DNA of 64,000 nucleotides, from positions 620,001 through 684,000 of the forward strand of contig JANQQL010000033.1 in the NCBI GenBank assembly GCA_028289345.1, in the 5' to 3' direction. Positions 25,483 to 34,357 of the stretch are shown piece by piece. The DNA comes from Planctomycetota bacterium (GTDB taxonomy: Bacteria; Planctomycetota; B15-G4; SIAN01). The notes beneath the pieces were generated by a model that saw nothing but the letters and a program-made list of their open reading frames with translations, did not search any database and had not been told where the DNA came from. The first letter of the stretch is position 1, and each line of letters starts with the position of its first letter. Position numbers and translations under genes: made by a program.

Positions 25483-27210
25483 ATGGGCAAATCTTCACCG
25501 GCATGGATTCTCAGCAGCGTGATGGGGCTCTCTGCCTCGACCGGAATGGCGGCCAACCGGCCCGTCGAACCAGAAATCGTCCTGCCCTTCAGCGGTGACA
25601 CCACCCGAGGCGAGCACTACGTGGTCAGCCCCGAAGACGACCACCTGCTCGGCACCGTGCTGTTCTTCCTCTCCAGCCACTGCGACGAGAGTCGGAGACT
25701 CGGCGAGGAGTGGGTGGGGCTCTGCGAGGCCTACCAAGAAGAGGGCTTTCAGTTTCTGGGAATCAACTCCAACGCGGGAGAGAACGAGGAACAGATCCGC
25801 GAGTTCACCTCCACCATTGGCGTCACGGTTCCCGTTCTGGTCGACCCCCTTCAAGACCTCGCCCGGCACCTGGGAGTGACTCGCAACGCGACCTTCGTCG
25901 TCTTGAACGCAGACCTGGGCTTGGTCTACCGCGGGGACCTGGAAGGGGAGTCCGGAGACGCAGTGGCGGAAGCTCTGGAAGCCATGATCATGGAAGACTC
26001 AGTGTCCCCGCTGCGGGGATCGGGAACAGGCTCGGAGTTCACCGCCATCGACGCCGCTTCGGTGCAGATGGAGGTCCGCTACCACCGCGACGTGGAACCT
26101 CTCATCCAAGAAAACTGCCTCGAGTGTCACCGGTCTGGACAAAGCGCTCCCATGGCGTTCGAGACCTACGATGACGTCCGGGGCTGGGCTCCCATGATCG
26201 CCGAAGTGGTCAGCACCGAACGCATGCCTCCGTGGCACGCGAGCGCTCAGCACGATGGTCGATTCCGTAACGAACGGCGACTCACCGAAACCGAGAAAGC
26301 GACGCTGGTGCGTTGGGCGTTGTCTGGCGCGGATCAGGGAGACGCTGCCGAAGCACCGGAACCTCGCGAATTCGAAGCCGGAGAGTGGTTCCGAGACGAC
26401 CCCGACTTCGTCCTCGAAATCCCTGAAGAACAGCACATTCCGGCCGAAGGGACGATTCCGTATCGCTATCTCGAGGTCGACCCGGGCTTCACCGAAGACC
26501 GCTACGTGCGCGCCATGCAGATTCTGCCGACCGACTTGGTCGCAACCCATCACGTGATCGTGTACTTGCTGGCTCCGGGCTCGGCCCGCGGCGCCATGCT
26601 CTCCGATCCGAACGTCGCCCTCGGAGCGGGGATGCTCGCCGGCTACGCCCCGGGATCCGGCTACGAACTGCATCCCGAAGGCACGGCGGGTTTGATTCCC
26701 GCCGGCTCACGGTTCCTGTTCGAGCTACACTACACCGCGACCGGAGTCGAGAGCACGGACCGCAGCAAGATCGGCATTTGGTGGTCGGACCGGACCGACG
26801 AGCGCATCGTCCGCGGTGAAGCGATCATGAACTTCCGAATCGACATTCCGCCGGGAGAGCCCGCCGCCACGTTCTCCGCCGAAAAGACCATCGATCGGCC
26901 GATGGAACTCCTGTCGCTGACTCCCCACATGCACAGTCGCGGCAAGTCATTTCTCTACGAGCTGATCCGTCCCGGCCAACCGCCAGAGGAGTTGCTCAAC
27001 GTCCCGAACTACGACTTCAACTGGCAGTATTCTTTCGAGTTCGATTCCTCCCCTCGAGTTGAGCCCGGAGACGTCCTGAGGGTCACCGCGGTCTACGACA
27101 ACTCCTCGGCCAATCCCCACAACCCGGACCCTAAGGCGCGGGTCCGCTGGGGAGACCAGACCTGGGAAGAGATGTTTATCGGCTTCGTGAGCTATCTCGA
27201 CATCGAGTAA
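25483..27210 (+). CDS. redoxin / cytochrome c / copper monooxygenase-like fusion
   Basis: 575-residue exported protein with three parts. Residues 28-170 form an AhpC/TSA-like redoxin domain in which the usual CxxC is reduced to 'SSHCDES' (Cys67). Residues 195-285 carry one c-type haem site CLECH (212-216) with 'PPWH'. Residues 310-575 resemble type II copper, ascorbate-dependent monooxygenase domains, with His pairs HH at 356-357, 'ELHYT' (His416) and HMH at 482-484. Fusions of this order are known in planctomycetes and acidobacteria without assigned function. The ATG at 25483 gives a signal-like N-terminus; an earlier ATG at 25393 is possible. Redox chemistry on an extracellular substrate is likely. 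Confidence 0.8.
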   Translation: MGKSSPAWILSSVMGLSASTGMAANRPVEPEIVLPFSGDTTRGEHYVVSPEDDHLLGTVLFFLSSHCDESRRLGEEWVGLCEAYQEEGFQFLGINSNAGENEEQIREFTSTIGVTVPVLVDPLQDLARHLGVTRNATFVVLNADLGLVYRGDLEGESGDAVAEALEAMIMEDSVSPLRGSGTGSEFTAIDAASVQMEVRYHRDVEPLIQENCLECHRSGQSAPMAFETYDDVRGWAPMIAEVVSTERMPPWHASAQHDGRFRNERRLTETEKATLVRWALSGADQGDAAEAPEPREFEAGEWFRDDPDFVLEIPEEQHIPAEGTIPYRYLEVDPGFTEDRYVRAMQILPTDLVATHHVIVYLLAPGSARGAMLSDPNVALGAGMLAGYAPGSGYELHPEGTAGLIPAGSRFLFELHYTATGVESTDRSKIGIWWSDRTDERIVRGEAIMNFRIDIPPGEPAATFSAEKTIDRPMELLSLTPHMHSRGKSFLYELIRPGQPPEELLNVPNYDFNWQYSFEFDSSPRVEPGDVLRVTAVYDNSSANPHNPDPKARVRWGDQTWEEMFIGFVSYLDIE

Positions 27211-27460
27211 TTAAGACCCAAAAGAGGTCCACTAAAGAGTCACTCAAAGGTCTCTCGCTCGTTCGAGGGACGTTCTGTTGATTCCCCCTCGCTCAGGACG
27301 CAGACTCCCGGGCCCGCCACCGCGTCGGCCGCAGCGGTCCGCCCAAGAGTCCGACAGGGCCGCCAGTCCCTGATCGAACCAAGCTGGGTCCGCCGTGGTC
27401 TTCGGCCCCCCGGAATTGGGTGGCGGAGCACGCGTTCTCGTCGGGAGGGAGATCCCCAGC

Positions 27461-29059
27461 ATGAGCCGTCTGGCCAGGGTCGTTGCGGCGATCGGATTGC
27501 TCTCCGTTCCCGCGGTCGCGGGAACGGTTCCCGAGTCGCGAGACTCGCTGCAGGAGCTGTCCCCCCGCATCCGGGGCGAGCCGCGACTCACTCCTCCGCA
27601 CCCCCTGTGTCCGCTGGCGACCAAGCTCCAACTTGCAACGGACTTGCCGACATTGGCCTGGGCCCACATCACCGATGGGATTCGCCACTGGACCGTCGTT
27701 TCCGGGGACACCTATCAAACCGACCATGTCCTGCCCTTGGTCGGCTTTCGAGCCGGGACTCGTCACTGGATTCGGGTCCGGATCGAATCAGTGACGGGAC
27801 AAGAAACGTTGCACCCGGACGTTCTCCGATTCGATGCAGCTCCGGTCCCGCCAGACTTTCCCGTCTTCGAAGTCACCACTCTCGACCCGTCCCGCCAAGA
27901 CCATGGACTGACCGTATTCTGCGCCCAGGCCGGAACCACTGCCGCGGCGGGCAGCGTAGTCTTGATGACCGATTCTCAAGGGCAGGTGGTCTGGTACTAC
28001 GACGACCCCGAATACCAACCGTTCCACGTGATCAAAGCGCGCGGCGGCAACTTGTTGCTCAACGATGGTCTGTTGATCAAAGAAGTGGACTTGTGGGGCG
28101 ATGTCCACGGCATGTGGTACGCGAATCGACGACTGCCAAGTTTCCGGCCCATCGACGCCACCCCCGTCAACGTCGACTCGTTCCACCATGAACTCATCGA
28201 GCTTCCCGAACAGGAAGACGCCGACTTTCTCGCCATCAGCACCGAACTGCGGCAACTTCCGGATTACCCGATCGACGAAACCAACCTGGAAAACACGGTG
28301 GCGATGGCCCCGGTGGTGGGGGACGTCCTGGTCGAGTTCCGCCGCGACGGCAAGATCGTTCGCAAACACTCGCTCTTGGACTCCCTGGATCCCTACCGAG
28401 TCTCCTATGACTCCCTAGGGGGCTTCTACAATGGTTTCTATGGAGTGTCCCTGGACTGGTCTCACAGCAACGCGGTCATCATTGATCCGGCAGATGGCAA
28501 CTACATTGTTTCGGTGCGCCATCAGGACGCGATCGTCAAACTCGAGCGTCGGCGTGGCAAGCTGCTGTGGATCCTGGGCGACCCGCGACGCTGGAACAGT
28601 CCTTGGAGCGAGACCCTGCTTCGCCCCCTGCAGAACCTGGCCGAGCCCTTCGAGTGGCCGTTCCATCAACACGCTCCGAAGCTGATTGCCCCAGGACGCG
28701 TGGTCGTGTTCGACAATGGCAATCATCGCGCGATTCCTCCAGAACCCCCGATGGCTCCCGAGGATTCCTGGTCGCGGGTGGTCGAATACACCATCGATGA
28801 AGAGCAGGGGACGGTGCGACAGTCTTGGTCCTACGGGGACGGCTCCTGGTACTCGAGCGCGTTCGGGAACGTCGACGTTCTGCCGAACACAGGCAACATC
28901 CTGGTCACCGATGGGGCTCGGGTCGATGACGAAGGGTCTTCCTTTGCGCGCATCTTCGAGTTGACCCCGGAAAACCCGCCGGGCGTGGTGTTCGAGCTGG
29001 TGCTTTCGGATCCGGACCCGGAACGCGGGTGGACCATCTATCGAGCTGCTCGGTATTGA
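27461..29059 (+). CDS. arylsulfotransferase (ASST)-like protein
   Basis: 532-residue secreted protein (signal LARVVAAIGLLSVPAVAG) of the bacterial arylsulfate sulfotransferase family, a six-bladed propeller. Family His-containing motifs are visible: 'NVDSFHHELIELPE', 'SLDWSHSNAVI' and 'PFHQHAPKLI', the last two matching the active-site His regions. In E. coli the enzyme moves sulfate between phenols through a sulfo-histidine. The start at 27461 follows GGGAGGGA. With the sulfatase at 19 kb, it suggests handling of sulfated compounds in the envelope. The 250 bases upstream show no gene. Confidence 0.82.
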   Translation: MSRLARVVAAIGLLSVPAVAGTVPESRDSLQELSPRIRGEPRLTPPHPLCPLATKLQLATDLPTLAWAHITDGIRHWTVVSGDTYQTDHVLPLVGFRAGTRHWIRVRIESVTGQETLHPDVLRFDAAPVPPDFPVFEVTTLDPSRQDHGLTVFCAQAGTTAAAGSVVLMTDSQGQVVWYYDDPEYQPFHVIKARGGNLLLNDGLLIKEVDLWGDVHGMWYANRRLPSFRPIDATPVNVDSFHHELIELPEQEDADFLAISTELRQLPDYPIDETNLENTVAMAPVVGDVLVEFRRDGKIVRKHSLLDSLDPYRVSYDSLGGFYNGFYGVSLDWSHSNAVIIDPADGNYIVSVRHQDAIVKLERRRGKLLWILGDPRRWNSPWSETLLRPLQNLAEPFEWPFHQHAPKLIAPGRVVVFDNGNHRAIPPEPPMAPEDSWSRVVEYTIDEEQGTVRQSWSYGDGSWYSSAFGNVDVLPNTGNILVTDGARVDDEGSSFARIFELTPENPPGVVFELVLSDPDPERGWTIYRAARY

Positions 29060-29469
29060 GGGGCTTTGCTCTTGGGGCGGGGGTGGTGCGGTGGGCGTTT
29101 CCCCTCCGAGTCGGGGGTACACTCGCCTCTTTTGGCACTTCTGGGGGTGGGCTCGCTCGGCGCCGACGCCGATTTCGCGTTGCGTCGGACCGCGCTTTTG
29201 AGAACGACGCCGGCATAGACCCCCGACTCGGAGGGGAAACGCCCACCGCACCACGCGGCCGCTTTTTTCGCTCCGCCGGGGGGGAGGCTGGCGCCTGGTT
29301 CGCCTGGAGAGGCTGTTGCGTTTGGGGCTGAGGAACGTGTTAGTTTGGGTGCGAACCGGAAGAGCCTCTGTTCGAACGGGCGGCGTTGCACTCCGCTCAA
29401 GAGTGCTCGGTAGATTCGTTCAATTTCCTCGAGATTCGCTCGCAGTGCCCAGAGGAAGTCTCTGGTTCA
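29060..29469. other. intergenic stretch with inverted-repeat element
   Basis: 410 bases without a convincing gene. The first half is filled by the 36-bp inverted repeats described separately. The second half, about 29261-29469, has a run of T and G/C-rich sequence and no repeat, promoter or RNA I can support. Short open frames crossing it change character at the element borders and match nothing. Confidence 0.6.
29083..29254. mobile_element. MITE-like element with perfect 36-bp inverted repeats
   Basis: The 36 bases at 29083-29118 are the exact reverse complement of 29219-29254; each arm contains TTTCCCCTCCGAGTCGGGGG or its complement. The 100-base centre has a smaller hairpin (CCGACGC at about 29163-29169 with GCGTCGG at 29182-29188) and no gene. 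Perfect arms of this length argue for recent mobility or active maintenance, as for a MITE, a REP/RAYT-type element or a very strong structured terminator. It lies 23 bases after the arylsulfotransferase stop. No transposase is nearby, and a clear target duplication was not found. Confidence 0.7.
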
Positions 29470-29958
29470 TCATCCTCCCCAAGGCTCTCTGCCGGCACTG
29501 GTTTCGATTTGTTCGATGAGATCGTCGAACCCAAGCGTCCATTCTTTGTCGATGGCGAACGCGGCGGTTTCGTGGGTTTCGACTTGGCCGGATGGCCAGT
29601 GAATCTTCACCTCCTCGCCGTAGGCGGGAACCTCACCGTTCTCCAGATTCGGGTTCCGAAGAAAGTCCAGCGGAAGGTCAAGCTGGTCAAGGAGCGATGG
29701 GTCGATTTTCAGTTCTCCGGTCAGCGGCCGTGGTTCGCTGGTGTCCGTGACTTGCTCGTATTGGATGTTGCCCGGCTGATCCCCTTGGAGAGTGAACTGG
29801 TACTGCGAGAAGTGCCAGCAGCCAGAGTTCGTATAGGTCACCGAAGCCTTGCTTCCCGGAGGAAGATCGGCAAGCCGAGGGACGGTCGGCGGGGAGTCTG
29901 GTGACTCGGCGCACGCAGCCAGCGCGAGGATCAGCAATGAACGCTTGCATGCGATCAT
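29470..29958 (-). CDS. lipoprotein of unknown function
   Basis: 162 residues with a lipoprotein signal MIACKRSLLILALAAC and lipobox LAAC. The mature part is beta-rich, with 'SVTYTNSGCWHFSQYQFTLQG' (one Cys/Trp/His cluster) and an acidic C-terminal helix. No family recognised. An ATG 21 bases upstream (29979) adds MGKRKRS and is an equally possible start. It lies downstream of the kinase gene on the same strand, 99 bases away, so it may share its transcript. Confidence 0.7.
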   Translation of the reverse strand: MIACKRSLLILALAACAESPDSPPTVPRLADLPPGSKASVTYTNSGCWHFSQYQFTLQGDQPGNIQYEQVTDTSEPRPLTGELKIDPSLLDQLDLPLDFLRNPNLENGEVPAYGEEVKIHWPSGQVETHETAAFAIDKEWTLGFDDLIEQIETSAGREPWGG

Positions 29959-30057
29959 GCTTCTCTTTCTCTTGCCCATCAACGATCGGATCGTTGCTTC
30001 CGGATCGTTGCTTCGAGAATCGGCGTTCTGGCCATCAGAAGCCTCATTCACCCTGAG

Positions 30058-32922
30058 CTACAAACCCAACAGTTCTTTGGCCTCGGCTTCGGACATTTCC
30101 GTTTCTACTTGGGCGAACCAAGGGAGTCTTGTGAAGAACGGGGTCTTCTTCCATTCCTGAGCGAGCTGATAGGCGTCATCCGCTTCGGCAACTTGGTCCT
30201 GCTTCCAGTGGTTCATGGCGACGAAGTACAGATGCCAGCCGGGGTAGGGGAACTTGTCACTGATGATCGGCATTCGATCGAAAATCTGCTGAGCGGCTTC
30301 GAACTGTTCGTTGCGGAACTGGAGCATGCCCATCAGCGCGAGGGCTTCGGCGTCATTGGGATCGGTGCGAAGGGTTTGCCGCGCGTAGCCGAGGGCTTCG
30401 TCGACCTCTTCGGGGGTCGCGGTGGGGGTGTTGCTGATCAGGAGGGCGAGGTTGCTGAGTGCCTTGTAGTAGAGGGGGTTCTTCTCGAGGCATTCGCGCA
30501 TGGCGTCGGCCCCTTCTTGGCGGCGCCCCGACGCGGCCAGGACCCAGCCGAGTTCGACCAGAGCCCGCAAGGAGTCCTCCTCGTGCTGGGTGGCTCGGCG
30601 CAGATGGGCTTCGGCGGCCGGATACTCCTTTCGCTTGGCCAGCAGCATGCCGATCTTCATCCGAAACTCGGCGCGGTCCGGATCCAACTCGATGGCCTTT
30701 TCAAAAGACTGCAGCGCCGCGTCTTCCCGGCCCGCTTCCAGCTCGGATTGACCGACCAGGAAGCGCAGCTCGGCGGACTCGGGAGCAATGCGCAAGCAAT
30801 CCCGCAGGACTTCGAACGCCGCCTCGGAGTTTCCGTTCTTTTCCAGAACGCTCGCCAGCATGCGTCGCACGGTCCAACTATCCGGCCGGAGGGCCACACA
30901 CACCCGTAGGTGATCTTCTGCCTTGGCCAACTCCTCGCGCCGAGACTCGAACTCGGCCAAGGTGATGCGCAAGCGAAAGTCGCCGGGGTGGTCACTCAAT
31001 CCGCGACGGTAAACATCGATGGCCCCTTCCAAGTCTCCGGTCCGCGCCAAGGAGTTGCCCAGCATCCATTGCGTGGCAGGGGGCATGGTCTCGAACTCGG
31101 TGGAGTGGGCCAAGTCGAGCAGGTCGTTGCGATTGCCGTTCAGCACGGCTTCGCGAAGGCGGCTGCGGAGTTCGTCGGGATCGGCGGCCATGGAGATCAC
31201 GGTGAGCTTCTCTGCCATCGCCACATCGCCCGCCCGGCGGCGGAGTTCGGCCCAGTCGTCCAACGCTCCGGCGAGTTCCACGGACACATCGCTTTCCGCA
31301 ATGCGGCTGCAAGCTTCGTCCACGTCCAGGCTCACCAGATCCAGGCCGTATTCCTGAAACGCGTCGGAGATGCTGCGCTCGAATGCGTCGATTCCCCGAT
31401 CCATCCCTTCTTTGCCAGGACCGCGCATCTCTCGCAGTTTCCTGACCCGATCGAGCAACCGATCGTCCTTGGCGATCTTGGCCGCGCGGGCTTCGGTGGC
31501 CACTCGATCCGCCAACAGGGTTTCACGGATGGTGACCACCCGCTCCTTCAGTGCATCGTCGGCGACCCCGGCTTGGAGCGCCGCCTCGGCTCGTTCCACC
31601 GAAACGAGGGCAGCGTCCAACGACGCCAGATCGGGCTCGAAGGACGCCAAAGATTGGCCGCGTCGCTGCATGGCCTCTTCCAGGATCTGGCTGACCTGAG
31701 ACGAGGTCTGCTCCAAGCGCGCCCGCTTCTGCTGTTGAATCCACCAAGTGCCTCCGCCCAGACCAATCACGCCAAGCAAGACCGCCGAGGCCAAAGCAAT
31801 GGTCATGCGGGTGCGCACTCGGGCTGCCGCGGCCGCCAGCTGAGCCTGGCGAGCTCGCTCTTCGACCGACGCCAGGTGCTCGGAGATCTTGGTGGCGAGA
31901 ACCCGAGCATTGGCGGGACGAGCCATCGGCGCCGGGGCCAGGCAATGCTTGCAGATCTCCACCAGCCCCGGATCCGCGTCACATTCCTCCAAGCGCTGCA
32001 AGCCGCCGTCCAACTTGCCTTCCGCCGCCGCGATCACCAGGTTGTCGGAGCCGGCAAACGGGCCCTTCCCGGTGAGGATCTCACACAACATGGCTCCCAA
32101 GGAAAACACGTCGGAGCGTTCGTCGATCTTCTCGATGTCTCCGCGCGCTTGCTCGGGAGGCATGTAGCCGGGAGTTCCGAGTACCGAACCGACAACGGAA
32201 TCGGAACCGGAAGATCCCGGTCCACTGCGGACGGTCTCGATGACACTGACTTCCGACTGTCGTTGCAGCGCCTTCTTTTCGTCTTCGACCCCGCCTTGTC
32301 CCACCACCTTGGCAAAGCCCCAATCCACCACTTGGATCTCGCCGAATGCTCCGACCATGACGTTGGCCGGTTTCAGGTCGCGGTGGATCACTCCTCGCGT
32401 GTGGGCGTAGCCCATGGTTTGACAGATCTGCTCGAAGATCGACAGGAACCGCCGCTGATCGGTTTGCGGCGAGGACCGCTCGCTCAGCAAAGCCGCCAGG
32501 GTCCGCCCCTTGATGAGCTTCATGGTGAAGTAGGGGCGTCCGTTTTCCCCTTGGCCGAGTTCGTAAACCGGGACGATTCCCGGGTGCTGCAACTGACCGC
32601 CGATCTGGGCTTCTTCCACGAAACGTTGGACCAGAAGTTCGTTGTTCACGTGGTCGTCGCGCATGACCTTCATGGCGACGTCCCGGCCCAAGTCCGGATC
32701 GTGTCCCTTGAGAACCACTCCGACGCCGCCTCGGGCGATCTCCCCGAGCACCTGGTACTCCGAGCGTCGCGAGCGAATCGAATCCGGCTGCTCGCCGTGG
32801 GTCTTGACCAACGGCGAGTCCTCCTCGTGCTCGACGTCGCGCAAGTGCACCTTGCCGATCAGGGAGTCCGGGGACAGCTGCTTGGTATCCGGACGGGAAT
32901 CTTGTTCGGGTCGATCGGGCAT
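30058..32922 (-). CDS. transmembrane Ser/Thr protein kinase with TPR region
   Basis: 954 residues. The kinase domain spans about 57-350: Gly-loop 'GEIARGGVGVVLKG', catalytic Lys85 in 'VAMKVM', HRDLKPANV (180-188), metal loop VDWG (199-202, with Trp replacing the usual Phe, as in many planctomycete kinases) and 'GTPGYMPPEQARG'. A membrane helix follows at about 373-395, then a coiled stretch and TPR repeats from about residue 590 to the end on the other side. The start is chosen at 32922 behind a GGAGA site. It is divergent from the coiled-coil/MamK-like pair, and could regulate it. Confidence 0.92.
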   Translation of the reverse strand: MPDRPEQDSRPDTKQLSPDSLIGKVHLRDVEHEEDSPLVKTHGEQPDSIRSRRSEYQVLGEIARGGVGVVLKGHDPDLGRDVAMKVMRDDHVNNELLVQRFVEEAQIGGQLQHPGIVPVYELGQGENGRPYFTMKLIKGRTLAALLSERSSPQTDQRRFLSIFEQICQTMGYAHTRGVIHRDLKPANVMVGAFGEIQVVDWGFAKVVGQGGVEDEKKALQRQSEVSVIETVRSGPGSSGSDSVVGSVLGTPGYMPPEQARGDIEKIDERSDVFSLGAMLCEILTGKGPFAGSDNLVIAAAEGKLDGGLQRLEECDADPGLVEICKHCLAPAPMARPANARVLATKISEHLASVEERARQAQLAAAAARVRTRMTIALASAVLLGVIGLGGGTWWIQQQKRARLEQTSSQVSQILEEAMQRRGQSLASFEPDLASLDAALVSVERAEAALQAGVADDALKERVVTIRETLLADRVATEARAAKIAKDDRLLDRVRKLREMRGPGKEGMDRGIDAFERSISDAFQEYGLDLVSLDVDEACSRIAESDVSVELAGALDDWAELRRRAGDVAMAEKLTVISMAADPDELRSRLREAVLNGNRNDLLDLAHSTEFETMPPATQWMLGNSLARTGDLEGAIDVYRRGLSDHPGDFRLRITLAEFESRREELAKAEDHLRVCVALRPDSWTVRRMLASVLEKNGNSEAAFEVLRDCLRIAPESAELRFLVGQSELEAGREDAALQSFEKAIELDPDRAEFRMKIGMLLAKRKEYPAAEAHLRRATQHEEDSLRALVELGWVLAASGRRQEGADAMRECLEKNPLYYKALSNLALLISNTPTATPEEVDEALGYARQTLRTDPNDAEALALMGMLQFRNEQFEAAQQIFDRMPIISDKFPYPGWHLYFVAMNHWKQDQVAEADDAYQLAQEWKKTPFFTRLPWFAQVETEMSEAEAKELLGL

Positions 32923-33252
32923 GGGGCTCTCCGGCGCGGGGCGTCGCCCGGGAGGATCGGTATCAAGCTTCGCGAGCCATCTCGCGGCAGCCGCCATCCC
33001 CCGGTGTCGAGGATCCGTGTCGAAATTCGATCCTGACGCCTGGATCTCGCTGGAGCAAGGGTGTTCGGTAGCCGAAATCTCATCAGTCGGCGTGGGGCCG
33101 GCTGGTGGGGAGCAAACTCGCGATCGGTGATGGGGGGCGAGGCCGTAGGCTTCGCGGACGGGTTCGGTTCTAATGCCATTGGTCGATCGCAGGGCTGCCG
33201 CCGGCCGCGAGAGTTCTCTCACGGGTCGCGACGTACGGGAAGGGACTGGTTC
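32923..33252. promoter_or_regulatory. divergent intergenic region, kinase / coiled-coil gene
   Basis: 330 bases between two divergent start codons, so it must hold promoters for both directions. I see a 6-bp dyad, AGGATC at about 33009 with GATCCT 13 bases on, and several CG-rich short palindromes, but no convincing -35/-10 pair. The upstream extension of the kinase reading frame into this region has no domain content and is not taken as coding. Confidence 0.4.
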
Positions 33253-34302
33253 ATGGCCACTGACGCTTCGGGAAGCACGGGAGGGAGCTCCTCTTCCTCG
33301 CTTCGCAAAGCCATCCAGCAGCACAGCCAGACCGTGAACCTCGGGCAGCTGGCCCGGCGCAAGAAGGTCGCCCGGGTCGTCTCCATCAAGACTCTGGAAA
33401 AGATCATGATGGACGCCATCGAGAGCGTGCTGCTCCAGGGCGCGATCGACCCCTTGCTCGAGCGGGACAAGCTTCGCCAGCAAACCTCGGAAGAGTTCCA
33501 CAAACTTCTGGCGTCCCATCAAAAGGGCGGCGACGAAGGCGCCGACAGCAGCCAAGAACGCGAAGCGCTCCAGACCCAGGTCGCCGCGTTGCAACGGGAA
33601 CTCCAGTCTCAGACGCGCATGCTGGAACTCGAGAAAACCCGATCCGCTTCGGCGGTTCACCTGTCGGAGGACTCCCTGACCCAGGTCGAACAGCGGGTCC
33701 GCAAACTGGTCTCCCATGTGGTGGACAACGACGGCTCGCCGGCCACCCGCGGCCCCGCGTCGGTCACGGAACAGCGCATCGTCGAGGTTCTGGAAAGCAC
33801 CTTGCGCGAAGAACGGGACAAAGTGCGCAGCCACCAGGAAGAGCTTCGCGGCTCCGAAGTGCAGCGGATGGAGCGGCGCATTCGCAAGCTCCAGGAGGCG
33901 CTGCAAACTTCCGAGCTGCAGCTGGCCACGTTGGCTTCGGCGAACCTGGAAGATCCGGGGGTCGCTTCGATCTACCGGTCGGTCCAGGGACTGGCGCAAA
34001 ACGATCCTCAGGCCAACAAGAAAAGCCAGCTCATCCAGGTGGTGTTCGTCAATAATTTGCGCCTGCGCAACCGGAAAGTGACGGCCGAGGATTTGGAGGG
34101 GATCCCGGAGGAACTACTGTTGACCGTTCCTTCGACCGCGGAAGGGGAGTCATCCATCGATGGCGATGGGCTCGGGAACAAAGCCGCCTCGACCCAAGCC
34201 TCCAAGCCCGAGGCCTCCGAACCCGAGGCCGCCACGGAACAATCACCCACGCTTCAGTTTCAGACTCCGGTCGAGCCCGTCACTGACGAGACCGCGTTCT
34301 GA
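33253..34302 (+). CDS. coiled-coil protein, partner of MamK-like actin
   Basis: 349 residues, cytoplasmic (no signal or membrane helix). A Ser/Gly-rich start is followed by a conserved-looking basic-helical segment (residues 25-85: 'VNLGQLARRKKVARVVSIKTLEKIMMDAI'), a long heptad-rich coiled coil (about 98-132 and 171-231), a compact segment (232-290) and an acidic Pro/Ser-rich tail. No named family. It is 55 bases before the MamK-like gene on the same strand and is probably co-transcribed, which suggests an adaptor, nucleator or regulator of the filament; that role is inference only. Confidence 0.75.
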   Translation: MATDASGSTGGSSSSSLRKAIQQHSQTVNLGQLARRKKVARVVSIKTLEKIMMDAIESVLLQGAIDPLLERDKLRQQTSEEFHKLLASHQKGGDEGADSSQEREALQTQVAALQRELQSQTRMLELEKTRSASAVHLSEDSLTQVEQRVRKLVSHVVDNDGSPATRGPASVTEQRIVEVLESTLREERDKVRSHQEELRGSEVQRMERRIRKLQEALQTSELQLATLASANLEDPGVASIYRSVQGLAQNDPQANKKSQLIQVVFVNNLRLRNRKVTAEDLEGIPEELLLTVPSTAEGESSIDGDGLGNKAASTQASKPEASEPEAATEQSPTLQFQTPVEPVTDETAF

Positions 34303-34357
34303 AATGCTTGGAACGAGAGGCCCTCGTTGCCGCAAGCCGAGAAGAAAGGCCTGACCC

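Noticed and set aside
30910..33036. A 708-codon open frame on the plus strand
   Set aside because: It is antisense to the kinase gene, which has full motifs; no start site or domain supports the plus frame.
32923..33999. N-terminal extension of the kinase reading frame
   Set aside because: It runs through the divergent region and antisense to the coiled-coil gene; the start at 32922 has a ribosome site.
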